From NCBI GenBank assembly GCA_002722565.1, contig PBMG01000001.1, positions 186,001 to 250,000 on the forward strand: 64,000 bases of DNA, written 5' to 3'. The stretch's first letter is position 1, and each line of letters begins with the position of its first letter. The notes under the pieces are model-generated. The model was not told the DNA's origin. It saw only the letters and a program-made list of their open reading frames with translations, and did no database searches. The stretch is from Acidimicrobiaceae bacterium (GTDB taxonomy: Bacteria > Actinomycetota > Acidimicrobiia > Acidimicrobiales > Poriferisodalaceae). Positions 1 through 8,924 of the stretch are shown in pieces. The position numbers and the translations under genes were made by a program.

Positions 1-2133
1 GCCGTGATAGGCAATTCTGCCGACACTGTGCATTAGAAGGTTTTCTCTGAAAGTCGGACCTCGCCGCGCCTGCTTCTGAAGATAGATAGGGCTTGCCATG
101 TGTACGAAGGGCAACGGAATCCATTCGGTAAACCCGCCAGTCCTCTTTTGTAAGTTTCTGGTTCTGACTATGTGGTTAGCCCAGTGGCGTGGCTCTTCGA
201 TAGATCCAAACATGATGGTGATATTTGAATGAAGACCAACGGCGTGTGCTGCTTCGTGGCAATCGAGCCACTCGTCGGTTGAAATCTTGTCGGGACACAG
301 AATTTGGCGAACCTCGTCATCTAGGACCTCGGCAGCGGTACCGGGAAGAGATTTAAGACCAGCTTCTTTTAGTCGCGTAAGGTATTCAACCAGCGACTCA
401 TCAAGCCTCTTAGCGCCTTCGATCACTTCAAGGGCGGTGAACCCGTGTAGGTGCATGTCTGGGACGACATCTTGAATCGCTTTACACACATCTATGTAGT
501 AGTCCCCATCGAAACTGGGATGGATTCCACCTTGAAGGGTGACCTCAGTCGCTCCAAGTTGTGCTGCCTCAATAACCCTTTCCTGGATATCCCCAAGAGT
601 GAGCATGTAAGGCTTTCCACGAAGATTCAACGACAGGGGGCCTTTCGAAAAGCCGCAGAAGCGACATTTAAAAGTGCAGACATTTGTGTAGTTGATGTTT
701 CGATTGTGAACCCATGTCACTCGATCCCCAACCGCCTCTTGACGCAACTGGTCGGCCACTTCGGCGACGGCTACAACTTCTGGTCCTCGAGCGTTGAACA
801 ACGCAATAATTTGGTCTGCCTCGACTTCTTGCCCTTGGAGAACACCATCTAGTGCCTCTTTGACAGCCCCACTTGAATAGGAATTGCCTGGCAGGATTCT
901 GCGCGGTGAATGAGCAGCCCCACCGGAATACCATTGCGTGCTGTTCTCATCAGCGACGAGGACATCTGCCCCGGAACCGGCATCTCGGTTCTCCATGGTC
1001 GACTCTGGCATTTGGGAGCCAGGGTCATCCCGTCCCAACCCTTCAGAATCGCTGCGGTCTAGTACTGGAAACCGGTTATCCGGGTCTAGCCACTCTGAGG
1101 GGTTAAGTGCGTAGCTTGGATGAACAGTTAAACGGGGTGCGAGAGCAAAGTGTCGGGCTTCGGTGACGTCATTGAGGCGCTCTAAATCAGGCCAGGGTCG
1201 CTCAGGATTTACATGGTCAGCTGTAACGGGAGAGACGCCACCCCAGTCGTCAATTCCGGCATCGATGAGTCCACCAAAATCGTCGGACAAATTAGGTGGT
1301 GCTTGAAGGTGTATCTCAGGAGGCAGGATGATCCGGGCTATAGCAATTGCTTGGAGGTATTCATCGGGCGGGCACGGTGGGCTTTTGTGCATTGCCGTTC
1401 CGAGCTTTGGAAGGAAGTTTTGAACTATTACTTCCTGGATATGACCGTATCGTGAGTGGATACTGCTGATCGCCTGCAACGCTTCGATTCGGTCTTCCAG
1501 TGATTCACCAATACCGATAAGCAGGCCGGTCGTAAAGGGGATCTGAAGCTCTCCCGCAGCCTCTAAGGTCGCCAAGCGGCGAGCAGGTTCTTTGTCGGGG
1601 CAACCGCGATGACAGAGAAGCTCTTCGTTGAGTGTCTCCAACATCATTCCTTGACTTGGGCTAACTGTCCTTAGCTCCGCCAATTCCTCCTTGAAAAGTG
1701 CACCAGGGTTGGCGTGAGGGAGAAGCCCTGTTTCGTCACGAACTAGCCGACACATCTCGACCAGATAATGGATTGTGCTGTCGTAACTGTTGTCGGCGAG
1801 CCACTGCTTGGCAACCGGGTATCGCAGTTCTGGTCGCTCGCCCAACGTGAAGAGTGCTTCATGGCAACCCTGAGTGGCTCCATGGCGAGCAAGTTCTAGT
1901 ACCTCATCCGGCTCCAAGTAAGGGTGGTCTAGTCGAGCCGGAGGTTGGGCAAAAGTACAGTAACCGCACTTATCCCTGCAAAGCATCGTCAAAGGTATGA
2001 AAACCTTGGGGCTGTAGGTGATTCGAGTTCCGTATGTGTGGTCACGGATACTAGTGGCGCGCTTCAATAGGTCTTCGAGTGGCAGTGCCAATAGCTCATT
2101 TGCGTCGTAGGTAGCTCCACTGTGATTGCTCAT
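1..2133 (-). CDS. fbiC: FO synthase FbiC (CofG-CofH fusion), C-terminus cut by window edge
   Basis: Makes 7,8-didemethyl-8-hydroxy-5-deazariboflavin (FO), the chromophore of coenzyme F420, from tyrosine and a pyrimidine precursor by two radical-SAM halves. The reading frame is open from the ATG at 2133 to base 1 without a stop, giving 711 codons; FbiC is normally about 850 residues, so roughly 140 are missing beyond the left edge. The CofG-half radical-SAM cluster is LCRDKCGYC (Cys52, 56, 59). The CofH-half cluster is CTFKCRFC (Cys486, 490, 493), preceded by the typical NYTN. The last residues seen, around FRENLLMHSVGRIAYHG, match the conserved late CofH region. The start overlaps the stop of the upstream HxlR gene by four bases (ATGA), so the two are probably translationally coupled. 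An F420-using organism is implied. Confidence 0.95.
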   Translation of the reverse strand, partial: MSNHSGATYDANELLALPLEDLLKRATSIRDHTYGTRITYSPKVFIPLTMLCRDKCGYCTFAQPPARLDHPYLEPDEVLELARHGATQGCHEALFTLGERPELRYPVAKQWLADNSYDSTIHYLVEMCRLVRDETGLLPHANPGALFKEELAELRTVSPSQGMMLETLNEELLCHRGCPDKEPARRLATLEAAGELQIPFTTGLLIGIGESLEDRIEALQAISSIHSRYGHIQEVIVQNFLPKLGTAMHKSPPCPPDEYLQAIAIARIILPPEIHLQAPPNLSDDFGGLIDAGIDDWGGVSPVTADHVNPERPWPDLERLNDVTEARHFALAPRLTVHPSYALNPSEWLDPDNRFPVLDRSDSEGLGRDDPGSQMPESTMENRDAGSGADVLVADENSTQWYSGGAAHSPRRILPGNSYSSGAVKEALDGVLQGQEVEADQIIALFNARGPEVVAVAEVADQLRQEAVGDRVTWVHNRNINYTNVCTFKCRFCGFSKGPLSLNLRGKPYMLTLGDIQERVIEAAQLGATEVTLQGGIHPSFDGDYYIDVCKAIQDVVPDMHLHGFTALEVIEGAKRLDESLVEYLTRLKEAGLKSLPGTAAEVLDDEVRQILCPDKISTDEWLDCHEAAHAVGLHSNITIMFGSIEEPRHWANHIVRTRNLQKRTGGFTEWIPLPFVHMASPIYLQKQARRGPTFRENLLMHSVGRIAYHG

Positions 2134-2594
2134 GATTGGACAGCCTCCATTGAGCCAGGACCAGGACGACTGCGAATTTCACCGGGGTCTAGGGAATCAT
2201 TGCAGCTAGGACAATGGGTCACTTGGTTGAGTGGGGTTCCGCATTCTGAATGCACAAGAACTGTGGGTGCCGAACCTTCGTTGCACCATCGATCGCCCCA
2301 TCTCATCATCGCTACGAGGCTTGGTGACAAGTCGCGACCTTTTTGTGTAAGCAGGTACTCGTGACGCACCGGGCGATCTTGGTAAGGGACCTTCTCGATA
2401 ATGCCGGCTTCCACGAGCTTGTTAAGGCGAGAAGCTAGGAGATTTTTGGCTATGCCCAAGTCCTCCTCAAGTTCACCGAAGCGCCTCGCGCCCCGAAAAA
2501 GATTGCGGAGGATGAGCAGCATCCAGCGATCGCCTATGACATCCAAGGTTTGTTGGATCGAACAACTACTCGTCCCTGCTGGAATCTTGTGCAC
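2130..2594 (-). CDS. HxlR-family transcriptional regulator
   Basis: A 154-residue winged-helix DNA-binding protein of the HxlR family. Residues 11-105 carry the family pattern, with a near N-terminal Cys11, GDRWMLLILRNL, and the wing region around RPVRHEYLLTQKG. A C-terminal extension has Cys118, Cys128 and Cys131 in a zinc-ribbon-like arrangement (SECGTP and HCPSCND); that metal role is inferred. The gene overlaps fbiC by four bases, so it probably controls or accompanies F420 synthesis. A perfect 8-bp inverted repeat lies 18 bases before its start and is a candidate self-operator. HxlR proteins often sense redox or electrophilic stress through the N-terminal cysteine; the signal here is unknown. 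Confidence 0.85.
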   Translation of the reverse strand: MHKIPAGTSSCSIQQTLDVIGDRWMLLILRNLFRGARRFGELEEDLGIAKNLLASRLNKLVEAGIIEKVPYQDRPVRHEYLLTQKGRDLSPSLVAMMRWGDRWCNEGSAPTVLVHSECGTPLNQVTHCPSCNDSLDPGEIRSRPGPGSMEAVQS

Positions 2595-2611
2595 AGCGGA
2601 GACGTTAGAGG

Positions 2612-2636
2612 AGTCGGTTTACTTTTGCAACCGACT
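2612..2636. promoter_or_regulatory. Perfect inverted repeat, candidate HxlR operator
   Basis: AGTCGGTT, a 9-base spacer (TACTTTTGC), then AACCGACT: an exact 8-bp inverted repeat in the 47-base gap between tal and the HxlR start at 2594. The inner bases GTTTACTTTTGCAAC resemble the AT-centred dyads bound by HxlR regulators. The position 18 bases before the HxlR start suits autoregulation. Operator function is inferred. Confidence 0.6.
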
Positions 2637-2641
2637 TGCGA

Positions 2642-3766
2642 TTACATCAAGGAGTCTGCCTTGCTGGTCAGACTCGCTATTAGCTCATCGAAGCTTTTAA
2701 CGAAGGACGCCACGCCCTCTTCTTCGAGAACCCGTGCTACATCCTCTAAGTCGATGCCGATCTCAGCGAGGGAACTCAAGGTTGCATGAGCAGAAGACGG
2801 ATCTTTGTCCACCGTTCGCTTGACTGTTCCTTGTGTGATAAACGCCTCAATCGTATTGTCGGGCATGGTGTTGACGGTGTTTGGTCCTATAAGTTCGTCC
2901 ACGTACAAGGTTTCCGAGTATTCAGGATTTTTGGTACTAGTCGAAGCCCAAAGGGGTCGCTGTACTTGAGCGCCACAGTCCGCTAACGCCTCCCACCGAG
3001 GACCGGAAAAGGTAGATAGGAAATGTTGATAGGCAACTTGCGCTTGAGCCACAGCGGCCTTTCCACGAAGTTCTAAAGCTCTTTCACTGCCGATTTCCTC
3101 TAGGCGCCTGTCGACTTCGGTGTCAGTACGGGAAATAAAGAATGACGCGACGCTCGCTATGTTTGACAGGTCGCTGTGCCCTGCGGCGACGGCATCCTCG
3201 AGGCCTGCCAGGTAAGCCTCCATTACTTCTGTATACCGGCTGACCGAAAAAATTAACGTCACATTGATTGACCTACCTTCACCGATCATCGTCCTGATTG
3301 ATGGCAAACCTTCGGTGGTCCCCGGAATCTTCACCATTAAGTTAGGAGCGTTAATGAGTTCGTGAAGTGACCTGGCATCAGCAGTAGTGCGATCTGTGTC
3401 TCTCGCTAGGGCCGGGTCCACTTCGACGGACACAAAGCCGTCAAGACCGTCAGACGCTTGGTAAACGGGAGATAAGGCCTGAAGAGCGCCCCGTATGTCG
3501 CTAGTGACCAAATCCCAGTAGGCCTGCTTCACTGCAACGCCGTCTTTGATGAGTTGTCGAAACTGAGGGTCATAGTCGTCGCTGCCCTCAATTGCCTTCT
3601 GGAATATTGCGGGATTAGAAGTTAGGCCTCGGATCCCCGCTGCAACCCAATTGTCAAGCTCGCCCGAGGTGATCCATCCGCGACGCAAATTGTCCAACCA
3701 TGGGCTCTGATGCCCCTCGTTGTGAAGATCTTGAAGTCGACGATTGTTTTCAACTGATTGAGTCAT
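2642..3766 (-). CDS. tal: Transaldolase
   Basis: Moves a dihydroxyacetone unit between sugar phosphates in the non-oxidative pentose phosphate pathway. The 374-residue protein has GLTSNPAIFQKAI near the N-terminus, as expected for the long bacterial/actinobacterial transaldolase. The Schiff-base lysine lies in NLMVKIPGT, followed by SINVTLIFS. An upstream in-frame TTG/ATG would give 413 residues, but the ATG at 3766 is preferred: GGAG sits seven bases before it and the extra residues do not resemble the family. It follows transketolase by 19 bases on the same strand, so the two form a tkt-tal operon. Confidence 0.93.
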   Translation of the reverse strand: MTQSVENNRRLQDLHNEGHQSPWLDNLRRGWITSGELDNWVAAGIRGLTSNPAIFQKAIEGSDDYDPQFRQLIKDGVAVKQAYWDLVTSDIRGALQALSPVYQASDGLDGFVSVEVDPALARDTDRTTADARSLHELINAPNLMVKIPGTTEGLPSIRTMIGEGRSINVTLIFSVSRYTEVMEAYLAGLEDAVAAGHSDLSNIASVASFFISRTDTEVDRRLEEIGSERALELRGKAAVAQAQVAYQHFLSTFSGPRWEALADCGAQVQRPLWASTSTKNPEYSETLYVDELIGPNTVNTMPDNTIEAFITQGTVKRTVDKDPSSAHATLSSLAEIGIDLEDVARVLEEEGVASFVKSFDELIASLTSKADSLM

Positions 3767-3785
3767 TGAGGTCTCCGGATGATGT

Positions 3786-5738
3786 TTATGAAAGTAAAGA
3801 ACGAGCAGTCTCTTCGACACCAGAAGCCGTAAATCCGAACTTCTCCATGACGAGGTTTCCTGGGGCGCTTGCACCAAACTCATCGATGGTCACAGTCTTG
3901 TTAGCCCAACGATCCCAACCCATAGAAACGCCAGCTTCCACTCCGACGACTGGAATGCCCGGAGGCAGCACTGAACACTGATAATCGTTATCTTGCTCCT
4001 CGAACAGTTCCCAAGAGGGCATTGATACAACCCTCGCAGCAACACCATCTTCAGCGAGTGAGCCGGCGGCTTCAACGCATAACTGCACTTCAGATCCGGT
4101 ACCAGCAAGAATCACCGCCGGGTCTGGTGGGTCTATGAGGACGTAGGCGCCACGTTCAACTTGGTTCGGTTTACTGGTTCCCTCCAGAACCGGTACGTTC
4201 TGGCGAGTCAATATCAGGGCGGTAGGGCCCGGCCGGTTGATGGCCACCTGCCATGCCTGGCTCACTTCGTTGCCATCAGCAGGTCGTATTACAGGCAGGT
4301 TCGGAATTGCACGCAGAGAGGCGATCTGCTCAACGGGTTGATGTGTTGGTCCATCTTCACCGACTCCGATCGAATCATGACTCCAAACGAAAATTACTTT
4401 GGCTGAACTCAATGCAGCCATACGCACTGATGGCCTCATGTAGTCAGCAAACACCAAGAAGGTTCCGACTACTGGAAGTAGGCCACCGTGTAAGGCCATG
4501 CCATTGGCAATGCTGCCCATGCCATGTTCTCTTACACCATAGAAAAGTTTTCGCCCGCCCGGGTTGGCGGCGGTCATCGGTTCACTCTCAATGTTGGTGC
4601 CGGTGTTCCCAGTTAGGTCAGCAGACCCAGAAACTAAAGAAGGGACTGTGTCAACGATGGAGTCAAGGACTTGGCTATTGGCGTTACGGGTTGCTAAAGA
4701 TAATCCTGCCTCATAGGTCGGAAGTTCGTCGGACCAATTTGGTATTGGAGTGCCTGTCAGGAGTGCCTCAATCCACGTCTCACTGAGGTCGCTTTCAGCA
4801 ACTCGGCGCGACCATTCTTCCCGGACAACCGATCCGCTAGATCCCGCAGATCGATACGCGGTCAGTACATCCTCATCGACAGCAAAGGTGGCACTGGGAT
4901 CGACGCCCATCGCCTCTTTAGCGCCTGTGATCTCAGCGTCATCTGTGATCGCTCCATGAGCAGCTGGTGTGTCGACGGCGTTTGGAGCAGGAAATCCGAT
5001 ATGACTTTGAAGAATTATTAGGGTCGGCTTGTCGCCCTGCTTAGCGGCCGCCAAAAGGGATTCCTCTAGAAGCGCTGTGTCTTCGGAGGCGTCACCCAGG
5101 TTGCGTACGTTCCAGCCATAGGCTTCGAACCGTTTTCCGGCGTCATCTGATAATGCAAGATCAGTCGCTCCATCGATGGTGATCCTATTGTCATCGTAAA
5201 TTACTACTAAGTTCCCCAGCTGCTGGTGCCCAGCGAGGCTGGCGGCCTCGTGACTTACGCCCTCCATCAAGTCTCCGTCGCCGCAAATCGTCCAGATCTT
5301 GTGGTCAACTACATCTGACCCCAGACGTTCCTTGAGATGTCTTTCTGCCAATGCCATTCCAACTGCATTCGCGATGCCTTGCCCAAGAGGACCCGTCGTA
5401 ACTTCTACACCCGGAGTCATCCCGACCTCCGGATGTCCAGGTGTACGTGAACCCATTTGTCGAAACTCTTTTATGTCGTCAAGCTCGAGTCCAAAACCAG
5501 TTAGGTAAAGCATTGAATACAAGAGCATTGACGCATGACCTGCGGAAAGAATGAATCGGTCCCGGTCTGGCCACAAGGGTGTACCAGCGTCATACTTCAT
5601 TACCTTTGTGAAGAGGACATGGGCTAGTGGGGCTAACGCCATCGCTGTGCCTGTATGGCCGCTATTCGCGCCTTTGACGGCATCCAGAGCGAGGGCGCGG
5701 ATGGTATTGATCTGTCGGGTCTCAAGATCGCTGGTCAC
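3786..5738 (-). CDS. tkt: Transketolase
   Basis: Thiamine-diphosphate enzyme moving two-carbon units between ketose and aldose phosphates in the pentose phosphate pathway. The 650-residue length is normal. The ThDP/Mg motif is GDGDLMEG ... VIYDDN. The pyrimidine-domain region YGVREHGMGSIANGMALHGG and the HDSIGVGEDGPTHQP signature are both present. The start is a GTG at 5738 with a strong GGGAGG five to six bases upstream. First gene of the tkt-tal pair; the next gene upstream (FIST protein) ends 53 bases away on the same strand. Confidence 0.95.
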   Translation of the reverse strand: MTSDLETRQINTIRALALDAVKGANSGHTGTAMALAPLAHVLFTKVMKYDAGTPLWPDRDRFILSAGHASMLLYSMLYLTGFGLELDDIKEFRQMGSRTPGHPEVGMTPGVEVTTGPLGQGIANAVGMALAERHLKERLGSDVVDHKIWTICGDGDLMEGVSHEAASLAGHQQLGNLVVIYDDNRITIDGATDLALSDDAGKRFEAYGWNVRNLGDASEDTALLEESLLAAAKQGDKPTLIILQSHIGFPAPNAVDTPAAHGAITDDAEITGAKEAMGVDPSATFAVDEDVLTAYRSAGSSGSVVREEWSRRVAESDLSETWIEALLTGTPIPNWSDELPTYEAGLSLATRNANSQVLDSIVDTVPSLVSGSADLTGNTGTNIESEPMTAANPGGRKLFYGVREHGMGSIANGMALHGGLLPVVGTFLVFADYMRPSVRMAALSSAKVIFVWSHDSIGVGEDGPTHQPVEQIASLRAIPNLPVIRPADGNEVSQAWQVAINRPGPTALILTRQNVPVLEGTSKPNQVERGAYVLIDPPDPAVILAGTGSEVQLCVEAAGSLAEDGVAARVVSMPSWELFEEQDNDYQCSVLPPGIPVVGVEAGVSMGWDRWANKTVTIDEFGASAPGNLVMEKFGFTASGVEETARSLLS

Positions 5739-5791
5739 GGTACCTCCCGATTTGTGAGCCTAGTCCGCGGCCTGACCGAGGCTGGGGAGGC

Positions 5792-6925
5792 TTAGTCACG
5801 GAAAATTGCGGCAGATGCTGTAAAGCCATGTAAGAAGGACTGTGCTGAAACAGGACCGATCTCGCCGGCGCAAAACATCCCGGCAACGACTTCTCTATGT
5901 ATGCAGGCAGCGAGCCTGGACGCATCGTGATTTGTTGTTTCGAATAAGTTGGTACCGCGGCCGTTACATGTGAATAAAAGGGCACCGCAACCAGTAGGCG
6001 TGCGAGAAACCTGATGCTCTAACTCATCTGTAGCGGCGCGAGCATCTCGAACTTGGAACTGGATAGTGCTTCCCACCGGCGCCACATCGCCAATGGCGAC
6101 TGCGCCGCTATCTGAGTCGGCGCCTAATACTGCACGAATGAGAAAGTCTCCAGGTATGAAATCCGCCTTGTGTTCATCAATGACTCGACCAACATGTAGG
6201 CCATGAGTCGCCTGGAGTCTCTCGCCCTCCTCCATCGAGGCAATTATGTCTTCCAGCCGCTTAAGGGCTGGTTGCCCGCCGAGCTCATGGACAAGATTGC
6301 CTTCGGCTTTAGTAACGATTAGGGGCGTACCTATCGGGCGACAACCCTGGGAGACAAGAGGTTCGATTTCAACGCTGCCTCCGATGAGAAGAGCGACGGC
6401 ACCGTCGCTATAAATCTCGCCGTCCAGAAATAGAGACGCCGACGGCCGTGCCTGGGCCGAAGAGATCAGTCCTCCAATGACCTGGATGTGCGGATGGCTT
6501 GACCTCAAGTGTCTGATGGTTTCCTCCGCCGGGAAAGAAAAAGGATCGGCGAGAAGCAGCATTGTGTGAGCATCAAGCCCGTTATCGGCCAGGAGTGCGT
6601 CAGGGGAAGAATGTACAGCGTTTGAAATGCGGACTGGAGTTGCGTGGCCCTCGAATTTTCCAGCGAAGATTGTTAATGCGCTCTGATCCTCGATCTCCTT
6701 GGCTCCATACACAACAGCGTCTGCTGTGCAGCCCATCAGGGCCTTGGGGGCCAGTAGCTCTAGCAGAGCTGAGTGAATCTGGCTAAATCGATTCTTGAAA
6801 GATCCGGACATGAAGACAATTGCAAAATCCGGTGAGGGCCCTATGTCGTCAAGGACCTGACCTATTGTCTCGGCCACAGCTATGCCTGGGTTATCGTGGG
6901 TCGAAAGACTAGAGCTGTATGGCAT
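5792..6925 (-). CDS. FIST N/C domain sensory protein
   Basis: A 377-residue soluble protein with FIST_N then FIST_C domains, a pair proposed to bind small ligands such as amino acids in signalling proteins. Recognisable features are DFAIVFMSGSF near residue 35, ALMGCTADAVVYGAKEIE (cf. the FIST G(C/S)(S/T) region), LLLADPFSFP, and the C-terminal GALLFTCNGRG ... FCAGEIGPV, characteristic of FIST_C. It has no fused kinase or receiver domain, so it probably acts alone or with an unlinked partner. Stand-alone FIST proteins are common in Actinobacteria. Function beyond ligand binding is unknown. Confidence 0.85.
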   Translation of the reverse strand: MPYSSSLSTHDNPGIAVAETIGQVLDDIGPSPDFAIVFMSGSFKNRFSQIHSALLELLAPKALMGCTADAVVYGAKEIEDQSALTIFAGKFEGHATPVRISNAVHSSPDALLADNGLDAHTMLLLADPFSFPAEETIRHLRSSHPHIQVIGGLISSAQARPSASLFLDGEIYSDGAVALLIGGSVEIEPLVSQGCRPIGTPLIVTKAEGNLVHELGGQPALKRLEDIIASMEEGERLQATHGLHVGRVIDEHKADFIPGDFLIRAVLGADSDSGAVAIGDVAPVGSTIQFQVRDARAATDELEHQVSRTPTGCGALLFTCNGRGTNLFETTNHDASRLAACIHREVVAGMFCAGEIGPVSAQSFLHGFTASAAIFRD

Positions 6926-6935
6926 TTAGAACGTT

Positions 6936-7343
6936 CTATGGAGCGCTGATCGTCAGCGGTACTTTAGTTACTGGGCCATTATCTATTCGGCAGTGGGCTT
7001 CGACTGCGGCCGGTGCGGACATCTCCAAGGTTGCCTGGACTAGGTTGTAGCCAAACTTGCCAGGCTCAACAGTCACAGGCTGAACATTACGAACATCCAT
7101 CGGTGTTCCGTTTGCTTCGAAGGTGACCTCCAGGGCCGCGAACCCTTGATGGTCTTCAGGGCACCTGAGTAGGACCATAAGGTGGGGTTGGATCGTAGTA
7201 GGAAAGCCTTCGAGGGCAGTGAGTGAAAAGTGAACCCCATTGAGGTCCAGTCTCGCCGACCCACCTTCTGCCTGTCGCATTTCGAAGTGCTCAAGAAATA
7301 GTGCCGTAATGATCTCCACAAAACGAAAGTATGTGGTGTGCAC
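6936..7343 (-). CDS. Small beta-rich protein, possibly DUF6941-like
   Basis: A 135-residue protein of alternating beta-strand pattern (LDLNGVHFSLTALEGFP, PHLMVLLRCPEDHQG, AALEVTFEANGTPM). This resembles small actinobacterial DUF6941 proteins, though the match is by eye and tentative. No signal peptide, membrane segment or catalytic motif is visible. The start is uncertain: GTG at 7343 is used, and another in-frame GTG at 7319 would remove eight residues. It lies ten bases upstream of the FIST gene on the same strand and probably shares its transcript. Confidence 0.6.
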   Translation of the reverse strand: MHTTYFRFVEIITALFLEHFEMRQAEGGSARLDLNGVHFSLTALEGFPTTIQPHLMVLLRCPEDHQGFAALEVTFEANGTPMDVRNVQPVTVEPGKFGYNLVQATLEMSAPAAVEAHCRIDNGPVTKVPLTISAP

Positions 7344-7436
7344 AGCTTGATCTCAAGTCTCTTTGTCGATTAGTCAACAGGGCAGTCACGTTTCTGATAG
7401 GACTCCTGGTGTCACAGCGAGAAAGTCCTGGGCCTA

Positions 7437-8081
7437 ATGACATCTGATTCACACGAAGCTAAACGAATCCCAATGTTTCCGTTGGGCGTTGTGTTGTTTC
7501 CGGGAAGTGTCCTTCCGTTACATATCTTCGAGGACCGTTACAAGAGGTTAATCCAGGACTGTGTTAGCAACGAATCTCCGTTCGGCGTGGTTCTCATAGA
7601 AAGAGGACAAGAAGTCGGAGGCGGAGACGAACGCGCTTCCACTGGGTGCTTGGCTGAGATTATTCAGTGCGACCTGATGCCCGATGGAAGGTCAAACCTG
7701 GTGGTCTTGGGGACTTCCAAAATCGATATCCAACAATGGTATTCGGATTCGCCGTACCCCATCGCCTCAGTAATTCAAGTACGAGAGCTTTGCTCTGAAC
7801 GGTCACTAGCGGAGGCTCGGAGGGTCCTGGGGCGACTGAGTGCATTTGTACACAAAGCCCAATTGCGCGGCTACCAACTCCCCGAAGTTGACGAAGATGC
7901 CGTTACTGTAGGGCTCGAGGCGACAGAACTGATATATCGCATAGCGGACCTAATCCCAGCCGGGCCGTTCGACAGGCAGAGAATATTGGTCGCTTCGGGA
8001 TGCGAAGCGCGGCTGGCGTTAATCAATGAGCTTCTTCAAGGCTTGGAAGAAATTCTTGACGCTGGAGGTGGGCAGTCGTAA
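7437..8081 (+). CDS. LON substrate-binding-domain protein
   Basis: A 214-residue protein consisting of the N-terminal (substrate-recognition) domain of Lon protease without the ATPase or protease parts. The typical opening IPMFPLGVVLFPGSVLPLHIFEDRY is seen from residue 11 (the motif spans about 25 residues), followed by FGVVLI and a GCLAEI strand. The C-terminal half is helical. It is divergently arranged to the FIST group, with 93 bases between. Stand-alone LON-domain proteins are widespread in Actinobacteria; the function is unknown, perhaps as an adaptor or chaperone-like factor. Confidence 0.85.
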   Translation: MTSDSHEAKRIPMFPLGVVLFPGSVLPLHIFEDRYKRLIQDCVSNESPFGVVLIERGQEVGGGDERASTGCLAEIIQCDLMPDGRSNLVVLGTSKIDIQQWYSDSPYPIASVIQVRELCSERSLAEARRVLGRLSAFVHKAQLRGYQLPEVDEDAVTVGLEATELIYRIADLIPAGPFDRQRILVASGCEARLALINELLQGLEEILDAGGGQS

Positions 8082-8111
8082 CTGATGGTGGTGTGAGGCT
8101 GCGAGTCTGGC

Positions 8112-8471
8112 ATGCTGAAGTCTAAGAAACCCGAATTGGTAGGCGCTATGACCAGTGGCAACCGAGGATTAAAAGCGGACTTCGATGACCTGCTGTCGAC
8201 CTTGCGCGCCTATGTGAAGCAAGAAACACTAGGTCCAATTCGTGGGCTTGGACGCTATTTGGGCTTTGGCTTGGCAGGTACCGTTTGTTTTGCCGTAGCG
8301 GAGATTTTTTTAGTCCTCGGTGTAGTGAGATTGTTGCAAAATGTGACCTCGACCTTTGAGGGCAGCTTTAGCTTTGTGCCCTACCTCGGTGGCGCTGCTT
8401 CGTGTGTATTTCTGATTTCTTTAACACTGTTTGCCCTGAGACGCGATGGAAAGAGGCACGCGAATGGCTGA
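8112..8471 (+). CDS. Small membrane protein, holin-superfamily/DUF1469-like
   Basis: A 119-residue protein with a soluble N-terminus (DDLLSTLRAYVKQETLGPIR) followed by two hydrophobic segments near residues 54-75 and 85-108. This layout resembles the actinobacterial putative holin/DUF1469 family of two-helix membrane proteins, which are not phage lysis proteins. It opens a run of three small overlapping genes leading into trmI. An internal ATG at 8148 is an alternative start. Confidence 0.65.
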   Translation: MLKSKKPELVGAMTSGNRGLKADFDDLLSTLRAYVKQETLGPIRGLGRYLGFGLAGTVCFAVAEIFLVLGVVRLLQNVTSTFEGSFSFVPYLGGAASCVFLISLTLFALRRDGKRHANG

Positions 8472-8688
8472 TCGAGGCACCGACGAAGGTACGCGCATCG
8501 GCGCTGCTGATTTAGAGGAAAGCTTCAGTCGTCTGACCGGCGAGTCAGACGAGAACCCGGCACCCATTCAGCGTCCTGGCGTTGTCGTTGGAGCCGTAGC
8601 TGCCTCAGCTCTTTTAGTAGCGGCCTTTCTGCTGGGTCGCCGCCTCGGCCGCAAAAAGTCCACCTTTGTCGAGATCGTTAGGGTCTAA
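8464..8688 (+). CDS. Single-pass membrane protein of unknown function
   Basis: A 74-residue protein with a charged N-terminal half, one membrane helix near residues 41-59 (VVVGAVAASALLVAAFLLG) and a basic C-terminal flank (RRLGRKK). The ATG at 8464 overlaps the previous stop by eight bases; an upstream in-frame ATG at 8446 would add six residues. I do not recognise the family. Its overlap on both sides places it in the same transcription unit as the holin-like gene and trmI. Confidence 0.6.
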   Translation: MADRGTDEGTRIGAADLEESFSRLTGESDENPAPIQRPGVVVGAVAASALLVAAFLLGRRLGRKKSTFVEIVRV

Positions 8689-8924
8689 TGGGACTGAATT
8701 CCGAATTTAGCGAGCTTCGCCTCAGTCGATTTCTGAAGTCCTGTTGGCGGCGTGGACGAGGCGGCAACGGTGCGTGGCTGGCTTTTGCGATGGTCGCCAC
8801 CACAATGCGGGCGCTCCGCTATGTGAGCAGGCGGAAGCCTCGTGTGGTCCACAAACAGCAGTTGCTGCCTGGTGAGTCGGTGAGGATCGACCATATACAG
8901 AGAAAGCAAAGTGGTAGTCGGTAA
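8688..8924 (+). CDS. Small basic protein of unknown function
   Basis: A 78-residue, arginine-rich protein (WRRGRGG, RYVSRRKPR) with a short hydrophobic patch AWLAFAMVATT near residue 30. It joins its neighbours by single-base TAATG overlaps: its ATG shares a base with the preceding stop, and its own stop overlaps the trmI start. That coupling supports it as a real gene. The family is not recognised. Confidence 0.55.
   Translation: MGLNSEFSELRLSRFLKSCWRRGRGGNGAWLAFAMVATTMRALRYVSRRKPRVVHKQQLLPGESVRIDHIQRKQSGSR

Noticed and set aside
451-1455. Several plus-strand frames of 77-133 codons in the first 1.5 kb
   Set aside because: The minus strand is continuously open for FbiC with both radical-SAM clusters, so these are shadows.
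8112-8471. A phage holin indicating a prophage remnant
   Set aside because: No other phage genes are nearby, and this two-helix family is common on actinobacterial chromosomes next to housekeeping genes.
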